Below the pieces are notes generated by a model. That model ran no database searches, was not told the origin of the DNA, and worked only from the letters and a program-made list of their open reading frames with translations. This document shows, piece by piece, positions 29,093-38,900 of a DNA stretch of 44,767 nt; the first letter of the stretch is position 1; the number at the start of each line of letters is the position of its first letter. The stretch lies in the IMG/VR virus record IMGVR_UViG_3300019124_000089, positions 1-44,767 of that record; one strand, 5' to 3'. This stretch comes from a virus. The position numbers and the translations under genes were made by a program.

Positions 29093-30700
29093 ATGGGCAA
29101 CACGGTAGCGGAATTAATGGCTAAAAATATATCCAATGCCCAAACCAACGCAAAGAATTGGAAAGACATAATTTACAACGTCAAGGACTACGGCGCAAAG
29201 GGCGATGGTGAGACGGACGATACGGCGGATATTAACCGCGCAATCCTCGATTGTCACGAAAACGGAGGCGGCACGCTTGTATTCCCTCCGGGTGATTACG
29301 TGATAACACCAACGGTTCTTTCCCCGACACGCCAAGCGATTCAACTGCTTTCCGGTGTTTCGCTCATCGGTTTCGGTACGAGGTTGGTTTTACGCGGCAA
29401 TTCGTGCTTCATCGGCAGCAAGATTCCGAAAACAGGCGTGACCACGCTTATCACCGGTAATGTGGCGTATGGAGACACCTCGCTCACGGTAAATAGTACG
29501 TCCTCCTTTGAAGTGGGTAACGAAATCAGTTTCACATGCGGCGACAACGCATGGGACCCCGAGGAAACGAGTTACCAAGATTTCGCGGTGATTACGGCGA
29601 TTCCAAACAGCACGACGCTTAACTTAGATCGTCCGATTAACACCACGATGACGGTAGCGGACACGGAGGAAGAAAACCGCGAAGTGTCGCAAGTTCGCAA
29701 CATTGTCGAGAACATCGTCATTTCCGGCTTTGACCTCTACACCGACGAAGCGAATGGGGGCATTGCAAGAACAGGAATCGACTTGCGCTATGTTCGAAAC
29801 TGCTATATTGAGAACATTACAGGCGAAAACGTAGGTGCCGGAATCGTTGCATTAGCATTCGCTCATAACGTGAACGGCAACTTGATCGAAGTTCGTAAGT
29901 CCATACGACAAACAGGACAATCTTGGGAAGGCCGAGCGTTCAATTTCTGGAACTGTAGGAATTGCAAGTTTGAGAATATTTTGGTTAAGTATTTTGAGGG
30001 CATAGCTGGTTTTTTTGAAAGTTACAACCGGGACATCAGTTTTAAAAATATACGGTTAGTTAACAACCATCCAACAAGAAATAACTCAAGCACAGCCTTT
30101 TTCTCAGTGTACCAGGCATCCAGCGTTTTCTTTGAAAACTTAACGCTTGAAGGAAATGGCGGAGCAAACATCATGGATCAAGGTGGTACGGTCGGAAATA
30201 ACTATCAAATTCGCAATTTGACTGTCTACCTGAAAACGTGGTTTGCGGGCTCACTCGTTATCTCGCGAATCTCGGGCATATTCCGTCTGACGAATCCGGA
30301 CACACTTGAAACCCGTTATTTCAACATGGATCGGGTAGTTGAACGGGAAGTCGTCATAAACTTGGTAGACAACATGAATAACTACTACGATATGCCGAAA
30401 GGGTTGTGGGTGCGTCACGGGTTTCAGTTTTCCTCGAACGTGGTTTCGGGCGATGTGGAAACGCTGCGCGTTAGCCGAGAAACGCAAAACGGGAACGACG
30501 TTAAAGATGTCCCGTATACCGAAATAGGTGTCGAGGGTTTCCGTTACCCTCAAATGGGGTCAACCTACAACACCGGGGAAAACAAGTATGACGAGAAAAC
30601 GAGAGTGTATATCAACACGATCAACAGCGGGATTGGTACTGGAAAGACGCTCACGGTTCGCATTGCATACGTTCCGCCACAAATCGGTGTTGTATCGTAA
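29093..30700 (+). CDS. Pectin-lyase-fold tailspike
   Basis: A 535-residue receptor-binding tailspike. Residues 28-75 carry the family start (YNVKDYGAKGDGETDDTADI, then GTLVFPPGDYVI), followed by right-handed beta-helix repeats through about 420 (for example CKFENILVKYFEGIAGFFES). It probably binds and degrades a host surface polysaccharide. The codons and AT content shift slightly toward the 3' half. ATG 29093 has a GAGGTGGTGAC site. Confidence 0.88.
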   Translation: MGNTVAELMAKNISNAQTNAKNWKDIIYNVKDYGAKGDGETDDTADINRAILDCHENGGGTLVFPPGDYVITPTVLSPTRQAIQLLSGVSLIGFGTRLVLRGNSCFIGSKIPKTGVTTLITGNVAYGDTSLTVNSTSSFEVGNEISFTCGDNAWDPEETSYQDFAVITAIPNSTTLNLDRPINTTMTVADTEEENREVSQVRNIVENIVISGFDLYTDEANGGIARTGIDLRYVRNCYIENITGENVGAGIVALAFAHNVNGNLIEVRKSIRQTGQSWEGRAFNFWNCRNCKFENILVKYFEGIAGFFESYNRDISFKNIRLVNNHPTRNNSSTAFFSVYQASSVFFENLTLEGNGGANIMDQGGTVGNNYQIRNLTVYLKTWFAGSLVISRISGIFRLTNPDTLETRYFNMDRVVEREVVINLVDNMNNYYDMPKGLWVRHGFQFSSNVVSGDVETLRVSRETQNGNDVKDVPYTEIGVEGFRYPQMGSTYNTGENKYDEKTRVYINTINSGIGTGKTLTVRIAYVPPQIGVVS

Positions 30701-30712
30701 TGAAACATGCAA

Positions 30713-30739
30713 TTGCTTGAAAAAGAGAAAGTATATTAT
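30713..30739 (+). promoter_or_regulatory. Candidate promoter of the acetyltransferase unit
   Basis: TTGCTT (30713-30718) and TATTAT (30734-30739) are separated by 15 bp in an AT-rich gap after the tailspike. A 7-bp inverted repeat, TGACTGA (30742-30748) and TCAGTCA (30768-30774), lies just downstream and could be an operator. The spacing is short of ideal, so this is tentative. Confidence 0.4.
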
Positions 30740-30741
30740 AG

Positions 30742-30774
30742 TGACTGAAGTAAATACCCAATATTTCTCAGTCA
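30742..30774. promoter_or_regulatory. Inverted repeat before the acetyltransferase
   Basis: TGACTGA and TCAGTCA form a perfect 7-bp inverted repeat with a 19-base spacer between the tailspike and acetyltransferase genes. It could be a protein-binding site or an RNA hairpin that controls the acetyltransferase. Confidence 0.4.
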
Positions 30775-30801
30775 GATCTTTTAATATGGGAAGGTGTGCC
30801 G

Positions 30802-31314
30802 ATGTCGATCTTTTCGGATTGGAAGTACAACAAGAACGGATTGTTTTCAAAGTTGTTATTGACCACTTACCGTTTCGGTCATTCGGTACACTATAACGTT
30901 AAAATTCCTCTGATCCGGCAGCTTCTTTGGCTCCTATACAAGGTTTTGGACTTTTTCTTCGTAAAGTTGTTGTACCAAGCCGAGTTTCCCGCCAAGGCGC
31001 ACATAGGCGAAGGCATCAAACTTCCGCATGGCGGGAACGGCATTGTTATTCATCCCAGGTCAAAAATCGGAGCCAACGCGACGATATTCCATCAAGTCAC
31101 AATAGGGGCGAATGAGCTTAAAGTGAAACATGTACCACCGGAACTTGGTGATAATGTATATATTGGCTGCGGGGCAAAGCTAATCGGGAATATAAAGATC
31201 GGGAACAACGTCGTCATTGGTGCAAATGCTGTTGTGGTATCTGATATACCGGATAACACCGTGGCTGCGGGCGTACCGGCTAAAGTGATTAAAGAAAGTA
31301 ATTACCACTCCTAG
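30802..31314 (+). CDS. Hexapeptide-repeat acetyltransferase (surface-modifying cargo gene)
   Basis: A 170-residue CysE/maa-type O-acetyltransferase with left-handed beta-helix repeats. Residues 70-160 contain the hexapeptide pattern GNGIVIHPRSKIGANATI and IGNNVVIGANAVVVSDIPDN, ending VAAGVPAKVI. H residues in VIHP and IFHQVTIG fit the catalytic site. The N-terminal 60 residues are hydrophobic and basic, possibly membrane-associated. It sits between tail genes but has its own candidate promoter and a strong terminator, so it is likely a lysogenic-conversion gene that acetylates host surface sugar and blocks re-infection. ATG 30802 has a GAAGGTG site. Confidence 0.85.
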   Translation: MSIFSDWKYNKNGLFSKLLLTTYRFGHSVHYNVKIPLIRQLLWLLYKVLDFFFVKLLYQAEFPAKAHIGEGIKLPHGGNGIVIHPRSKIGANATIFHQVTIGANELKVKHVPPELGDNVYIGCGAKLIGNIKIGNNVVIGANAVVVSDIPDNTVAAGVPAKVIKESNYHS

Positions 31315-31327
31315 CGAGTGGTTTTTT
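31304..31327 (+). terminator. Terminator of the acetyltransferase unit
   Basis: ACCACTC-CTAGC-GAGTGGT is a perfect 7-bp stem followed by a run of six T. The loop begins at the stop codon, so it ends exactly this gene and isolates it from the downstream tail genes. Confidence 0.88.
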
Positions 31328-31343
31328 ATTAGGAGGTGAAGAC

Positions 31344-32036
31344 GTGCCAACTGTACAGCAAATCTTGGATAAGGTGAATTTGTATCGAAATTCGTACACG
31401 AATGAACAAAAAGTAGGTTGGATGGACACGGTGCAGCGACAAATCTTTCAAGACGTACCGCATGAGGCACCGCCGTATACGTTCACCACAATTGCGGATT
31501 ATGCGTTTTATGCGCTTCCGGAGGATGCCGATCCCTTGGGCATAAAGCAGGTCGTCATTGAAACAGCGGTAGGGTCAGGGAAGTTTAAGGCCCTCCGTTA
31601 TGTGTCTGTGGAATCGAGTGATCGGTTCAACGAACAATCGGAGTTTTATAGCATCAACGGCAACCAGAACTTGTTCTTGAACCCGCTGCCAACTAGCGAA
31701 ACCGAAGGAAAAACCGTCTACATCTACTACAATAAACGGCCAGAAGCGTTAACCATCGCGTCACTTTCTACGGCTCCGGAATTAGAGGAAGACTTCCACG
31801 AGCTGCTGGAACTTGGTGTGAAAGCGCGGATTGCGCGCGAGCGCGGCGAGGTCACCGACAAAAACAACTTCGAGGCGGATTACAATGCGCTATATTTGCA
31901 GTACGTAAAGCGATACAAGAACAATTTCCCGGAGTACCCGAAGACGAAGGACGTAATGCCCAGCATGCGACGCGGCGGCCGGGCAGTCGGACGTCGGAAC
32001 GGCGGCGGACGTTGGGATCTCATTCCGTACAACTGA
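31344..32036 (+). CDS. Short-tail adaptor protein
   Basis: A 230-residue protein of the head-tail adaptor type found in short-tailed phages (P22 gp4- or T7 gp11-like by position and pattern). It opens with a helix (TVQQILDKVNLYRNSYTNEQ) and a core SINGNQNLFLNPLPTSETEG, then YIYYNKRPEAL, that recurs in such proteins. The C-terminus is basic and Gly-rich. It starts at GTG 31344 with a perfect AGGAGGTG site. Followed by the gp10-like gene, as in P22. Confidence 0.75.
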   Translation: MPTVQQILDKVNLYRNSYTNEQKVGWMDTVQRQIFQDVPHEAPPYTFTTIADYAFYALPEDADPLGIKQVVIETAVGSGKFKALRYVSVESSDRFNEQSEFYSINGNQNLFLNPLPTSETEGKTVYIYYNKRPEALTIASLSTAPELEEDFHELLELGVKARIARERGEVTDKNNFEADYNALYLQYVKRYKNNFPEYPKTKDVMPSMRRGGRAVGRRNGGGRWDLIPYN

Positions 32037-32053
32037 GGCGGTGAACGGAGATT

Positions 32054-33451
32054 ATGGGAGCATATTATCGGGAAGGTCCGAACCGGAAACAGCGGGGGGA
32101 GCAGACTTTCGAGGGGGGCGTCAATAATGGCGTCTCCCTCTTTGCGTTACCAGACAGTGATTCCTCGGAGGAGCTGGGTTTTGATTTCGACGAATACCCG
32201 GCGGCCACGGTAAGGAAGGGGCGATCGACGTACGGAGCGAGCGGCGGCGCCGTGACGCGGCTACTAGCTCCATTCGGTAACGCGCATCTTGTGCGCGCGG
32301 TTGGCACGTCGCTCCAATATAACAGCGCCGGGACGACGTGGACGGCGATCGCCGGCACGTACGCGAATGCGGACTGGGACTGGACGAACTTCAATGGGAA
32401 GCTGCTGCTGGTGAACGGGACCGACGCGGCGAAGCAGTGGAACGGATCGGTGCTGTCTGATCTCTCCGCGGATGCACCGATCGGGAAGTACATCGCCTCG
32501 AGCACGTCGCGCGTCTACATCGCGCACGGTGATGAGATTTCGTTCTGCGCGTTCCAGGCGGAGACGGATTGGACGAGCGCCGAGAACAGCGGAACTGACC
32601 AATTTTACACGCCGAACGGCGGCGACGTAACGGCGCTCACGTTCTTCCGGGACCAAATCACGGCGTTCAAGAAGGACGCGATGGCTGTTTATTACGGGAA
32701 CAACTACTTCAATCAGCAGCTCGTGGTTGTGTCGAACGATATCGGATGCGTGGCGGCGAAGACGCTGGAGGAAGTCGGGGACACGTTATTCTGGCTCGGG
32801 CAGAACGACGTCTACGCATATGCCGGCGGTGAGCCGGTTCCGATCGGCCAACGTATCCGAGGATACCTGAATCGCATTAACGCCTCGTATGTCGATCGCT
32901 GCAGCGCGTTCACGGACGGCATCCGGTATTATCTCAACCTCGTGCTCGACGCCGCCACGGAGCCGAACCTGCGTCTCGTATACGACCCGCGATACGGCCG
33001 CTGGCGGGTGTGCGCCCAGGATGAGCAATACACCTACAGCGCGCGCCTTAAAAACGTGACGTACGCCGGAGACGCCGCCGGTCAGACGTGGAAGCCGCTG
33101 GACGGGGATACCGACAATGGGACGGCGATTTCATGGTCGATAACGGGCAAACCGTTCGACGAAGGCATGCCGGAGGCCGAGAAGACGTATCTTGAGCTCC
33201 ATTTGCAGGGTGAATTTCCGTCCGGCACAACAATGACGATCGCGGTTTCTACGATCGATCAAGGCGAGGATTTCACGGATCTGGATTACGATCCGACGAC
33301 GGCTGCCGGTTACGGCCTGAATCGGAACGTCATCATTCCGCTCGACGAGGTGCCGATGGCTCACAAGGCGCGGTTCCGGATCTCTGGCACTGGGCGCGTT
33401 AAGATCGAGCGAATGCAGCGATATTACCGTGTACAGCGGGTTCAGCGATAG
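32054..33451 (+). CDS. P22 gp10-like DNA stabilisation/tail hub protein
   Basis: A 465-residue beta-rich protein similar in pattern to the packaged-DNA stabilisation proteins that plug the portal of short-tailed phages: a GGVNNGVSL start, repeated NGKLLLVNGTDAAKQWNG and HGDEISFCAFQAETDW blocks of a beta propeller, and a beta-sandwich tail ending VKIERMQRYYRVQ. It directly follows the adaptor gene. Intact, ATG 32054. Confidence 0.8.
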   Translation: MGAYYREGPNRKQRGEQTFEGGVNNGVSLFALPDSDSSEELGFDFDEYPAATVRKGRSTYGASGGAVTRLLAPFGNAHLVRAVGTSLQYNSAGTTWTAIAGTYANADWDWTNFNGKLLLVNGTDAAKQWNGSVLSDLSADAPIGKYIASSTSRVYIAHGDEISFCAFQAETDWTSAENSGTDQFYTPNGGDVTALTFFRDQITAFKKDAMAVYYGNNYFNQQLVVVSNDIGCVAAKTLEEVGDTLFWLGQNDVYAYAGGEPVPIGQRIRGYLNRINASYVDRCSAFTDGIRYYLNLVLDAATEPNLRLVYDPRYGRWRVCAQDEQYTYSARLKNVTYAGDAAGQTWKPLDGDTDNGTAISWSITGKPFDEGMPEAEKTYLELHLQGEFPSGTTMTIAVSTIDQGEDFTDLDYDPTTAAGYGLNRNVIIPLDEVPMAHKARFRISGTGRVKIERMQRYYRVQRVQR

Positions 33452-33462
33452 GAGGGATAGCG

Positions 33463-34380
33463 TTGCCGACATTCAGACCTGCAGAATTTCCGAAGGCGGA
33501 CTTGCGTAACGCTGGCCTTGAGGAACTGCGAGCTTATGTGATGAATCTGCAACAATGGGTCGCCCAAATGCAAAGAGATCAGAACTATTATTTGAATCAG
33601 ATGGATTCAGATAATATTTCGGAGGTTGGGGGGTGGCGGGTAACTCCGGAGCAGCTCGCATCTAAAGATGGCGATGTTGGGATGAGTACGGCGGACACCG
33701 GGGCGGACGACATTCGTTTCTGGGCGGGTGACGTGATTACTGGAACGCCGCTTTTTTATGTTACGAAAAGCGGTAAATTATTTGCGGGGAACGGCGAGTT
33801 CGTCGGGAAAATTACCGCTGGTGAGGGGGAGATCGGCGGGTTCACCATTACGGCTGATGCACTCACCGCGAAGACGGGGGGACGGATCGAGAATCATTCC
33901 GCTGCGGCGAACAAAGTGTACATTGACGAAACGGGATTGCATGCGAACGATGCGAGCGGCGTAGAACGGGTAACGCTCGGCACAACGCCGGCCAAAGGTG
34001 CGAAAGCATGGCACTTCTACGGACTGGGCGGACCGGCCGCGGGGCTGATGGGAATCGTCCTATACGACACCGAAACCGTAGACGGAGCAAGCCGGACGGG
34101 GCAGTTCGTCGTTGGTCCTTCTGCACAAGTGCTGCTGTTTGACGAGGACGGAGACTTCCGCTTGATGAACGACACCGGGGCGGGCATTCGTGCGGTGGGA
34201 ACAAGTAGACCGGAGATTCAAGATGGTTTCGGCGGGTGGGGGCAGATCGCCTACAAATCCGAAGTAGACGCCAAGCAGGACGCCTTCACCGGCTATTCTG
34301 GATCTGTGGTCGTCGGAGACGGCGGCGGTGGCACGCTGACTCTGAACTATTCGAATGGAATTCTGACAAGCGTATCCTAA
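33463..34380 (+). CDS. Tail fibre or minor tail protein
   Basis: A 305-residue virion protein. An N-terminal helical adaptor (NAGLEELRAYVMNLQQWVAQ) is followed by beta repeats of the tail-fibre type (GGWRVTPEQLASKDGDVGMS, IGGFTITADALTAKTGGRIE) and a Gly-rich C-terminus. Probably a second receptor-binding or hub-associated fibre. TTG start at 33463 after AGGAGGGAT. Confidence 0.75.
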   Translation: MPTFRPAEFPKADLRNAGLEELRAYVMNLQQWVAQMQRDQNYYLNQMDSDNISEVGGWRVTPEQLASKDGDVGMSTADTGADDIRFWAGDVITGTPLFYVTKSGKLFAGNGEFVGKITAGEGEIGGFTITADALTAKTGGRIENHSAAANKVYIDETGLHANDASGVERVTLGTTPAKGAKAWHFYGLGGPAAGLMGIVLYDTETVDGASRTGQFVVGPSAQVLLFDEDGDFRLMNDTGAGIRAVGTSRPEIQDGFGGWGQIAYKSEVDAKQDAFTGYSGSVVVGDGGGGTLTLNYSNGILTSVS

Positions 34381-34390
34381 GGAGGGCAAT

Positions 34391-34609
34391 ATGAGCGTTC
34401 AAGAATTATCGGTCCTGTACAATCTGATTTTCATCGGTATCCTAGTCATCGTATGCGGGTTCTTCACAGGGGCATTTATGCTGATCAAACAGCAGATGTT
34501 CCGATGGAGCTGGTGGGTGGTTTCAACAGCCGCATTCGTCGCGATCGTCTTCATAACCATTGTCATCTGGCACAACCTCATACCATTCATCACCGGGTAC
34601 CCGTTCTAA
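34391..34609 (+). CDS. Small two-helix membrane protein
   Basis: A 72-residue protein with two membrane helices (NLIFIGILVIVCGFFTGAFM and WWVVSTAAFVAIVFITIVIW). The topology resembles small holins, but it lies between tail and ejection genes rather than beside the amidase. It ends in a terminator whose loop carries the stop codon. Function unknown. Confidence 0.72.
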   Translation: MSVQELSVLYNLIFIGILVIVCGFFTGAFMLIKQQMFRWSWWVVSTAAFVAIVFITIVIWHNLIPFITGYPF

Positions 34610-34621
34610 GGGTGCCCTTTT
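34595..34621 (+). terminator. Terminator overlapping a stop codon
   Basis: GGGTACCC (34595-34602) and GGGTGCCC (34610-34617) form an 8-bp stem with one G-U pair and a 7-base loop carrying the TAA of the membrane-protein gene. It is followed by TTTTC. Some transcription must still pass or restart for the downstream virion genes. Confidence 0.8.
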
Positions 34622-34645
34622 CATTTTTCGGAAGGAGTGATTCGC

Positions 34646-35950
34646 ATGGCACAAATGCAAACGAGCCCGCAGCTTCTCGGCGTCCGCGACACGCTCAAGA
34701 ACCGATTCGGTGTTGCTGATGAGCGGATGGGATGGGACGGCGAATACGTCACGATCGATGGAAAACGCGCCATTAAGCCGGCGAAGAACGAGAACGGAAC
34801 GACGTTTGCGAGCGAAGCAGATTTCAACAGTGCCTCGGGCAGCATCGGGGCGCTCAACACGCAGCACCAGTTGATGCAGCAGGTGCTCGGCGGCGCGGGT
34901 GTCGCTGGCCAGAACGCTGCGACCGTCAACCCGGTTGACCAAGAGTTCACCGAGTTGTTGAGTATGCTGAGGGGCCGCGTGCAAGGGCAAGCGCCAATCA
35001 CGATGAATGACGTATACGCGAGCCCGCAGTACGCCGCGCAGCAAGCGCAAATCGCTCGTCAGTCGCAACAAGGAATTAGGGCAGCACAGGAGTCCCTCGG
35101 GGACGCGGGGTTCGGTCGTTCCACGCGGCTTATGGACCGCACACAGTCGATCCAGAACGAGGCGAGCAATTATCTCAATACGCAGGTGGTTCCAGTAATC
35201 ATGCAGGGCCTGCAAGCCGAGCGTGACCAACAAACGGATGCGCTGTTCGATCTGCTGGGTGTGTTGGGTCAAGAACGCCAGTTGTACGACAGCAGGGAGG
35301 ACAGCCGGTTTAACCGGGCAATGGAACTGCTCGGGTTCCAGACGACTCAATCGAACCGGGCGGAGGATGTCGCTTACCGCGACCGCCGAGATCAAGTCGA
35401 AGATCAACGCTACCAAGACGAAGTCGGGTACAGGGATCGCCGCGACGAGGTGGAAGATCAGCGGTATGCGGACGAGATTGCGTACCAGCGCGCCCGCGAC
35501 GCAATCGCCGACGAACGATGGAAGCTCGAATTCGACGAGGACGTTCGTCGATTCGGACTTAACTACGCGATGGAGCAGGCGGTGCGTCAGGATCGCCTGA
35601 GTGCGGACGCCGCCGATCGTGCCTTGCGCTCCCGCAGCCTCGACCTCGAGGAGCGCGCACTGGACCTCCGTGAAGCCGAACAGGGCGGTTCTGGTGGAGA
35701 GGTTGATTTGTTAAGTCCCGGGGAATTAAATAGCTACATCTCGATGATCGAAAATAGCAAGGCTCTAAATACTCCTGAAAAGAGGGCTGCTTACATCGAG
35801 TCCTTGCCGATCAGCCAGGAGGATATGCTGCGCATGTTCTCTGTTTTGGGGATCCCGGTGTATGGTCCTCCGGCTCCGGCAAGAAGATCGACTAATGCAA
35901 CGGCGGCGCCGGTCATGACGGACGAGGAGCTCGCACAATACTTAAAGTAG
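34646..35950 (+). CDS. Ejection-type internal virion protein with repeats
   Basis: A 434-residue, mostly helical protein. Residues 80-200 are Gln/Ala-rich helices. About 244-300 holds three tandem units of 18 residues (YRDRRDQVEDQRYQDEVG, YRDRRDEVEDQRYADEIA, YQRARDAIADERWKLEFD). The tail carries a second helical region. Encoded between the tail hub and the giant polyvalent protein, so a DNA-ejection or internal head role is likely, though no family is recognised. ATG 34646 has a GGAAGGAG site; GTG 34637 is an alternative. Confidence 0.75.
   Translation: MAQMQTSPQLLGVRDTLKNRFGVADERMGWDGEYVTIDGKRAIKPAKNENGTTFASEADFNSASGSIGALNTQHQLMQQVLGGAGVAGQNAATVNPVDQEFTELLSMLRGRVQGQAPITMNDVYASPQYAAQQAQIARQSQQGIRAAQESLGDAGFGRSTRLMDRTQSIQNEASNYLNTQVVPVIMQGLQAERDQQTDALFDLLGVLGQERQLYDSREDSRFNRAMELLGFQTTQSNRAEDVAYRDRRDQVEDQRYQDEVGYRDRRDEVEDQRYADEIAYQRARDAIADERWKLEFDEDVRRFGLNYAMEQAVRQDRLSADAADRALRSRSLDLEERALDLREAEQGGSGGEVDLLSPGELNSYISMIENSKALNTPEKRAAYIESLPISQEDMLRMFSVLGIPVYGPPAPARRSTNATAAPVMTDEELAQYLK
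35375..35536 (+). repeat. Three 54-bp tandem repeats in the ejection-type gene
   Basis: Units at 35375-35428, 35429-35482 and 35483-35536 encode the 18-residue periods beginning at a Tyr. The first two are closely related in protein sequence (YRDRRDxVEDQRYxDE) and the third is diverged. DNA divergence at third positions shows selection on protein. Confidence 0.8.
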
Positions 35951-35959
35951 GTGATGCCC

Positions 35960-38900
35960 GTGAGCGTCGATAGATTGTACCAGGCGGTGAAGTCGGGGCA
36001 GATCCGTCCCGAGCAATTGAACGAGAAGGGCAAGGCGGAACTGCGGCGGTACCTCCAAGTAAAGAGGCAGCCGGAGACGTACGGTGACAGCTCACAGAGT
36101 TCTCGGGCACTGCAGACGGAGAGGCGAGCTACGATCAAGCAGGAACCGACCCGGGCGCCGGCCGTGAACGCCCCGGAGGTTACGAATTATGAGGCCGCCC
36201 CGAACCGAACGTTGCAGCAGGAGAAGGTCTCGACGGTAAGAATGAATCGGGAGCGCGCCCCCGCGGTTAACGTTCCAGAGCCCGGGCGCCGAACGACGTG
36301 GCTGGACATCCCGGCCAACGCCGCCGAAGGATTTTACGATTCCGTCGGGTTCGGCATGCTGCAGGATGCACAGCGGCGCATCAATAACCTGCTAATTGCT
36401 CATGGGAAAATTTCCGTAGAAGAGGCCGAAGAAATCGAGGCGCAGCGGAACCGTCGCGAAGATTCCACTTCTTACAAGGTCGGGCAGTTCGCCGGCTATC
36501 TGCCGCCAGGCGTGGCGATCGAGCGCGGGGTAGGGGCTGCAGCGAAACCGATCGTACAGAACCTGCCGCGATGGCAGCGTTACGCGGCGACCGGTGCTGC
36601 CGCCGGAGGACTGGAGGCACTTGCACAAGAGGGGGCAGACGTTGCGTTCCGAGAAGACACGTTCGATCCGCTGAACATTCTCCTCGGGACAGCCGCGGGC
36701 GGCGCACTGGGTGCTGCAGCGCCGGTCGTTGGCGACAAGGTGAAGGCTGGGTTCGACGCCGTACGAGATCGCGTCGCATTCCGTAAGGCGGCCCGGGATT
36801 TCATTGACCGCATCAATTCGACGCCTCCGGACGTCTCAGCAGCAAGTACGGGAACACGAGCAGTGCGCCGTGTCGACGGAGAGGCCCCGGCCGATCTGCG
36901 CCGTGCTGATGCCGCCGCGGACTACTATCGCCGCCGGCAGGCTCCTACTATTGCGCGACCGGGGCGGCCGCGCGTTAACGTGTACCGCCAGAAGTATGAC
37001 CGCCTGATTGCGGAGGCTCAGCGGCTTCAAGACGAGGGGAAACTCCCGCCGGGACGCGAATGGGAGACGCTGCAGACCATGTGGGGCCGCATGGCGGAGC
37101 CGGAGGACCCCGGGCTCGACGAGCTGATCACGCTGGCGTTCCCGTCCCAACGTCAACGGAACATCCCTGAGGACCTCATTCGCCGCGCGCGCAACCGGCA
37201 GGCTTCCATGGAGGCGGCCGGGATCGAAGGTCCGTTGCAACGAGGCAGGAAGGGAGAGCTTCAACGACTCCCTCCCAGAAGTCCAGAATTGCCCCCCCAG
37301 GGGCCTGTGGCCGCGGCAGCGGAATCGCCCACAGCTGCCCCGGATGCGGCGCCTCCACCTCGGCGAGCTCCGGTGCCGCGCTCTGAACGCGACACTTTCC
37401 CTATGGAACGCGAGGGGCCAGCAAGGGTTGAGACTTCGACGGGGGCGACGGCGGTGCCGGATGGCGTACAGGCAATGACGTCGGCGCCGATCCCGCTGCG
37501 CGCGGCGACACCAGGGGCGAACGTGAAGCCGATCACGCGGAAAGACCTGATCGGGAATATTCGGAAGCGGTTCGGCGTAACGATCAGGACTGGTCGGCTC
37601 GGTAAAGTTCCCAGTGGAGTCCTTGGCATTCATAAGGTGAAGCCGGAAGTTATCCGCTCGCGTTACGCAAATGACATTCAGGTAATCGCTCACGAACTTG
37701 GGCACAACCTCGACAAACGTTACGGGCTCAAACACGACATCTACACACCCGAGCTCGAAAACCTTGTTCGTCAGGCTGGCGTCGTAAACCTTGAGGCGTA
37801 CGATCCGGAGCAGATTGTTGACGAGGGCGTCGCGGAGTTCTTGCGGCTGTACCTGACGGACCCGGCGATGGCGCAGCGGCTGGCGCCACGGTACTCGAAG
37901 TTCTTCGAGACGCGCGCCAAGGATATTCTTCCAGCGCTCCGGGAGACGCAAGCGGACGTGGCGAGGTGGATCGACCAGGGCGAAGCGTTGCAGTTTGAGG
38001 GTCAGATCAACCGGACCGGCAAGGATACGACGAAAACGAACCGGGAACGGTTCAACAAGCTTTACTCGTCGGCTGTCGACAAGTTTTACGAGCTGGCTGT
38101 CGCGGAAAAGTCGATCACCGGCAAGATCAGCGATGCGTCGGAGTCGTTGTACAAGAAGGCGCGGCTCGCGGTCGGCGCCCCGAAAAAGGCGCAGCTTGTA
38201 CTCGAGAAGCTGCAGGCACTCATGAAGCCGCTCGATAGCCTTGGATATTCGGTGAAGGACCTCGGGAACTATGCGGCCGCAAAGCACGCCGATGAGCTCG
38301 AGAAGATGGGCGATGTCACCGCGCGCGAAGCTGCCGACTCGCTTTCCGACTTCGTCACGAGAGCCCCGAACATGCAGCAGGTTGAAATCGACACGTTCCT
38401 GTCGAGCTTCCAACAGGAGTACGGCATCAAGTTTACGCCGCGGCAGCTTGCAAGATTTGCACAAAACGGATCGATCACGATGTCGCCGGGGCAGGTAAAA
38501 TCGATCGTAGAGCGGTTCCGTATCGAATCCGGGTTCACGCGAGCGCAGATCGACGCAACGATCGCGAAGTACCAGTCTCCGGAGATGGATGCGATCCAGA
38601 AGTCGCTCGTCGGGTACAACAACATGCTGCTCGACATGCTCGTTGAAGGCGGCGTTCTCAGCAAGGAAGCTCGTGCCGCGATGCAGAAAAAATATCCGAA
38701 CTACGTCCCGTTCTTCCGTTTCTTCGACGAGGACGTGAGCGGCTTTGCGATGGCTGGCGGCGGGCGCCGCGGCTTCACGGACATCGCCAACCCGATCAAG
38801 CGGCTGAAGGGCTCCACGCGCGACATCATCGATCCGATCGAGAGCATCGTGAAGAACACGTTCGCCGTCGTGAACGCGGTCGAGAAGAACAAGGTCGGCC

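Noticed and set aside
35375-35536. CRISPR-like or satellite repeat
   Set aside because: The three 54-bp units lie in one reading frame and diverge mainly at third positions, so they are protein repeats.
36836-38464. Antisense open frame of 542 residues opposite the polyvalent protein
   Set aside because: Low-complexity Arg/Leu composition and full overlap with a well-supported gene. Typical GC-driven antisense frame.
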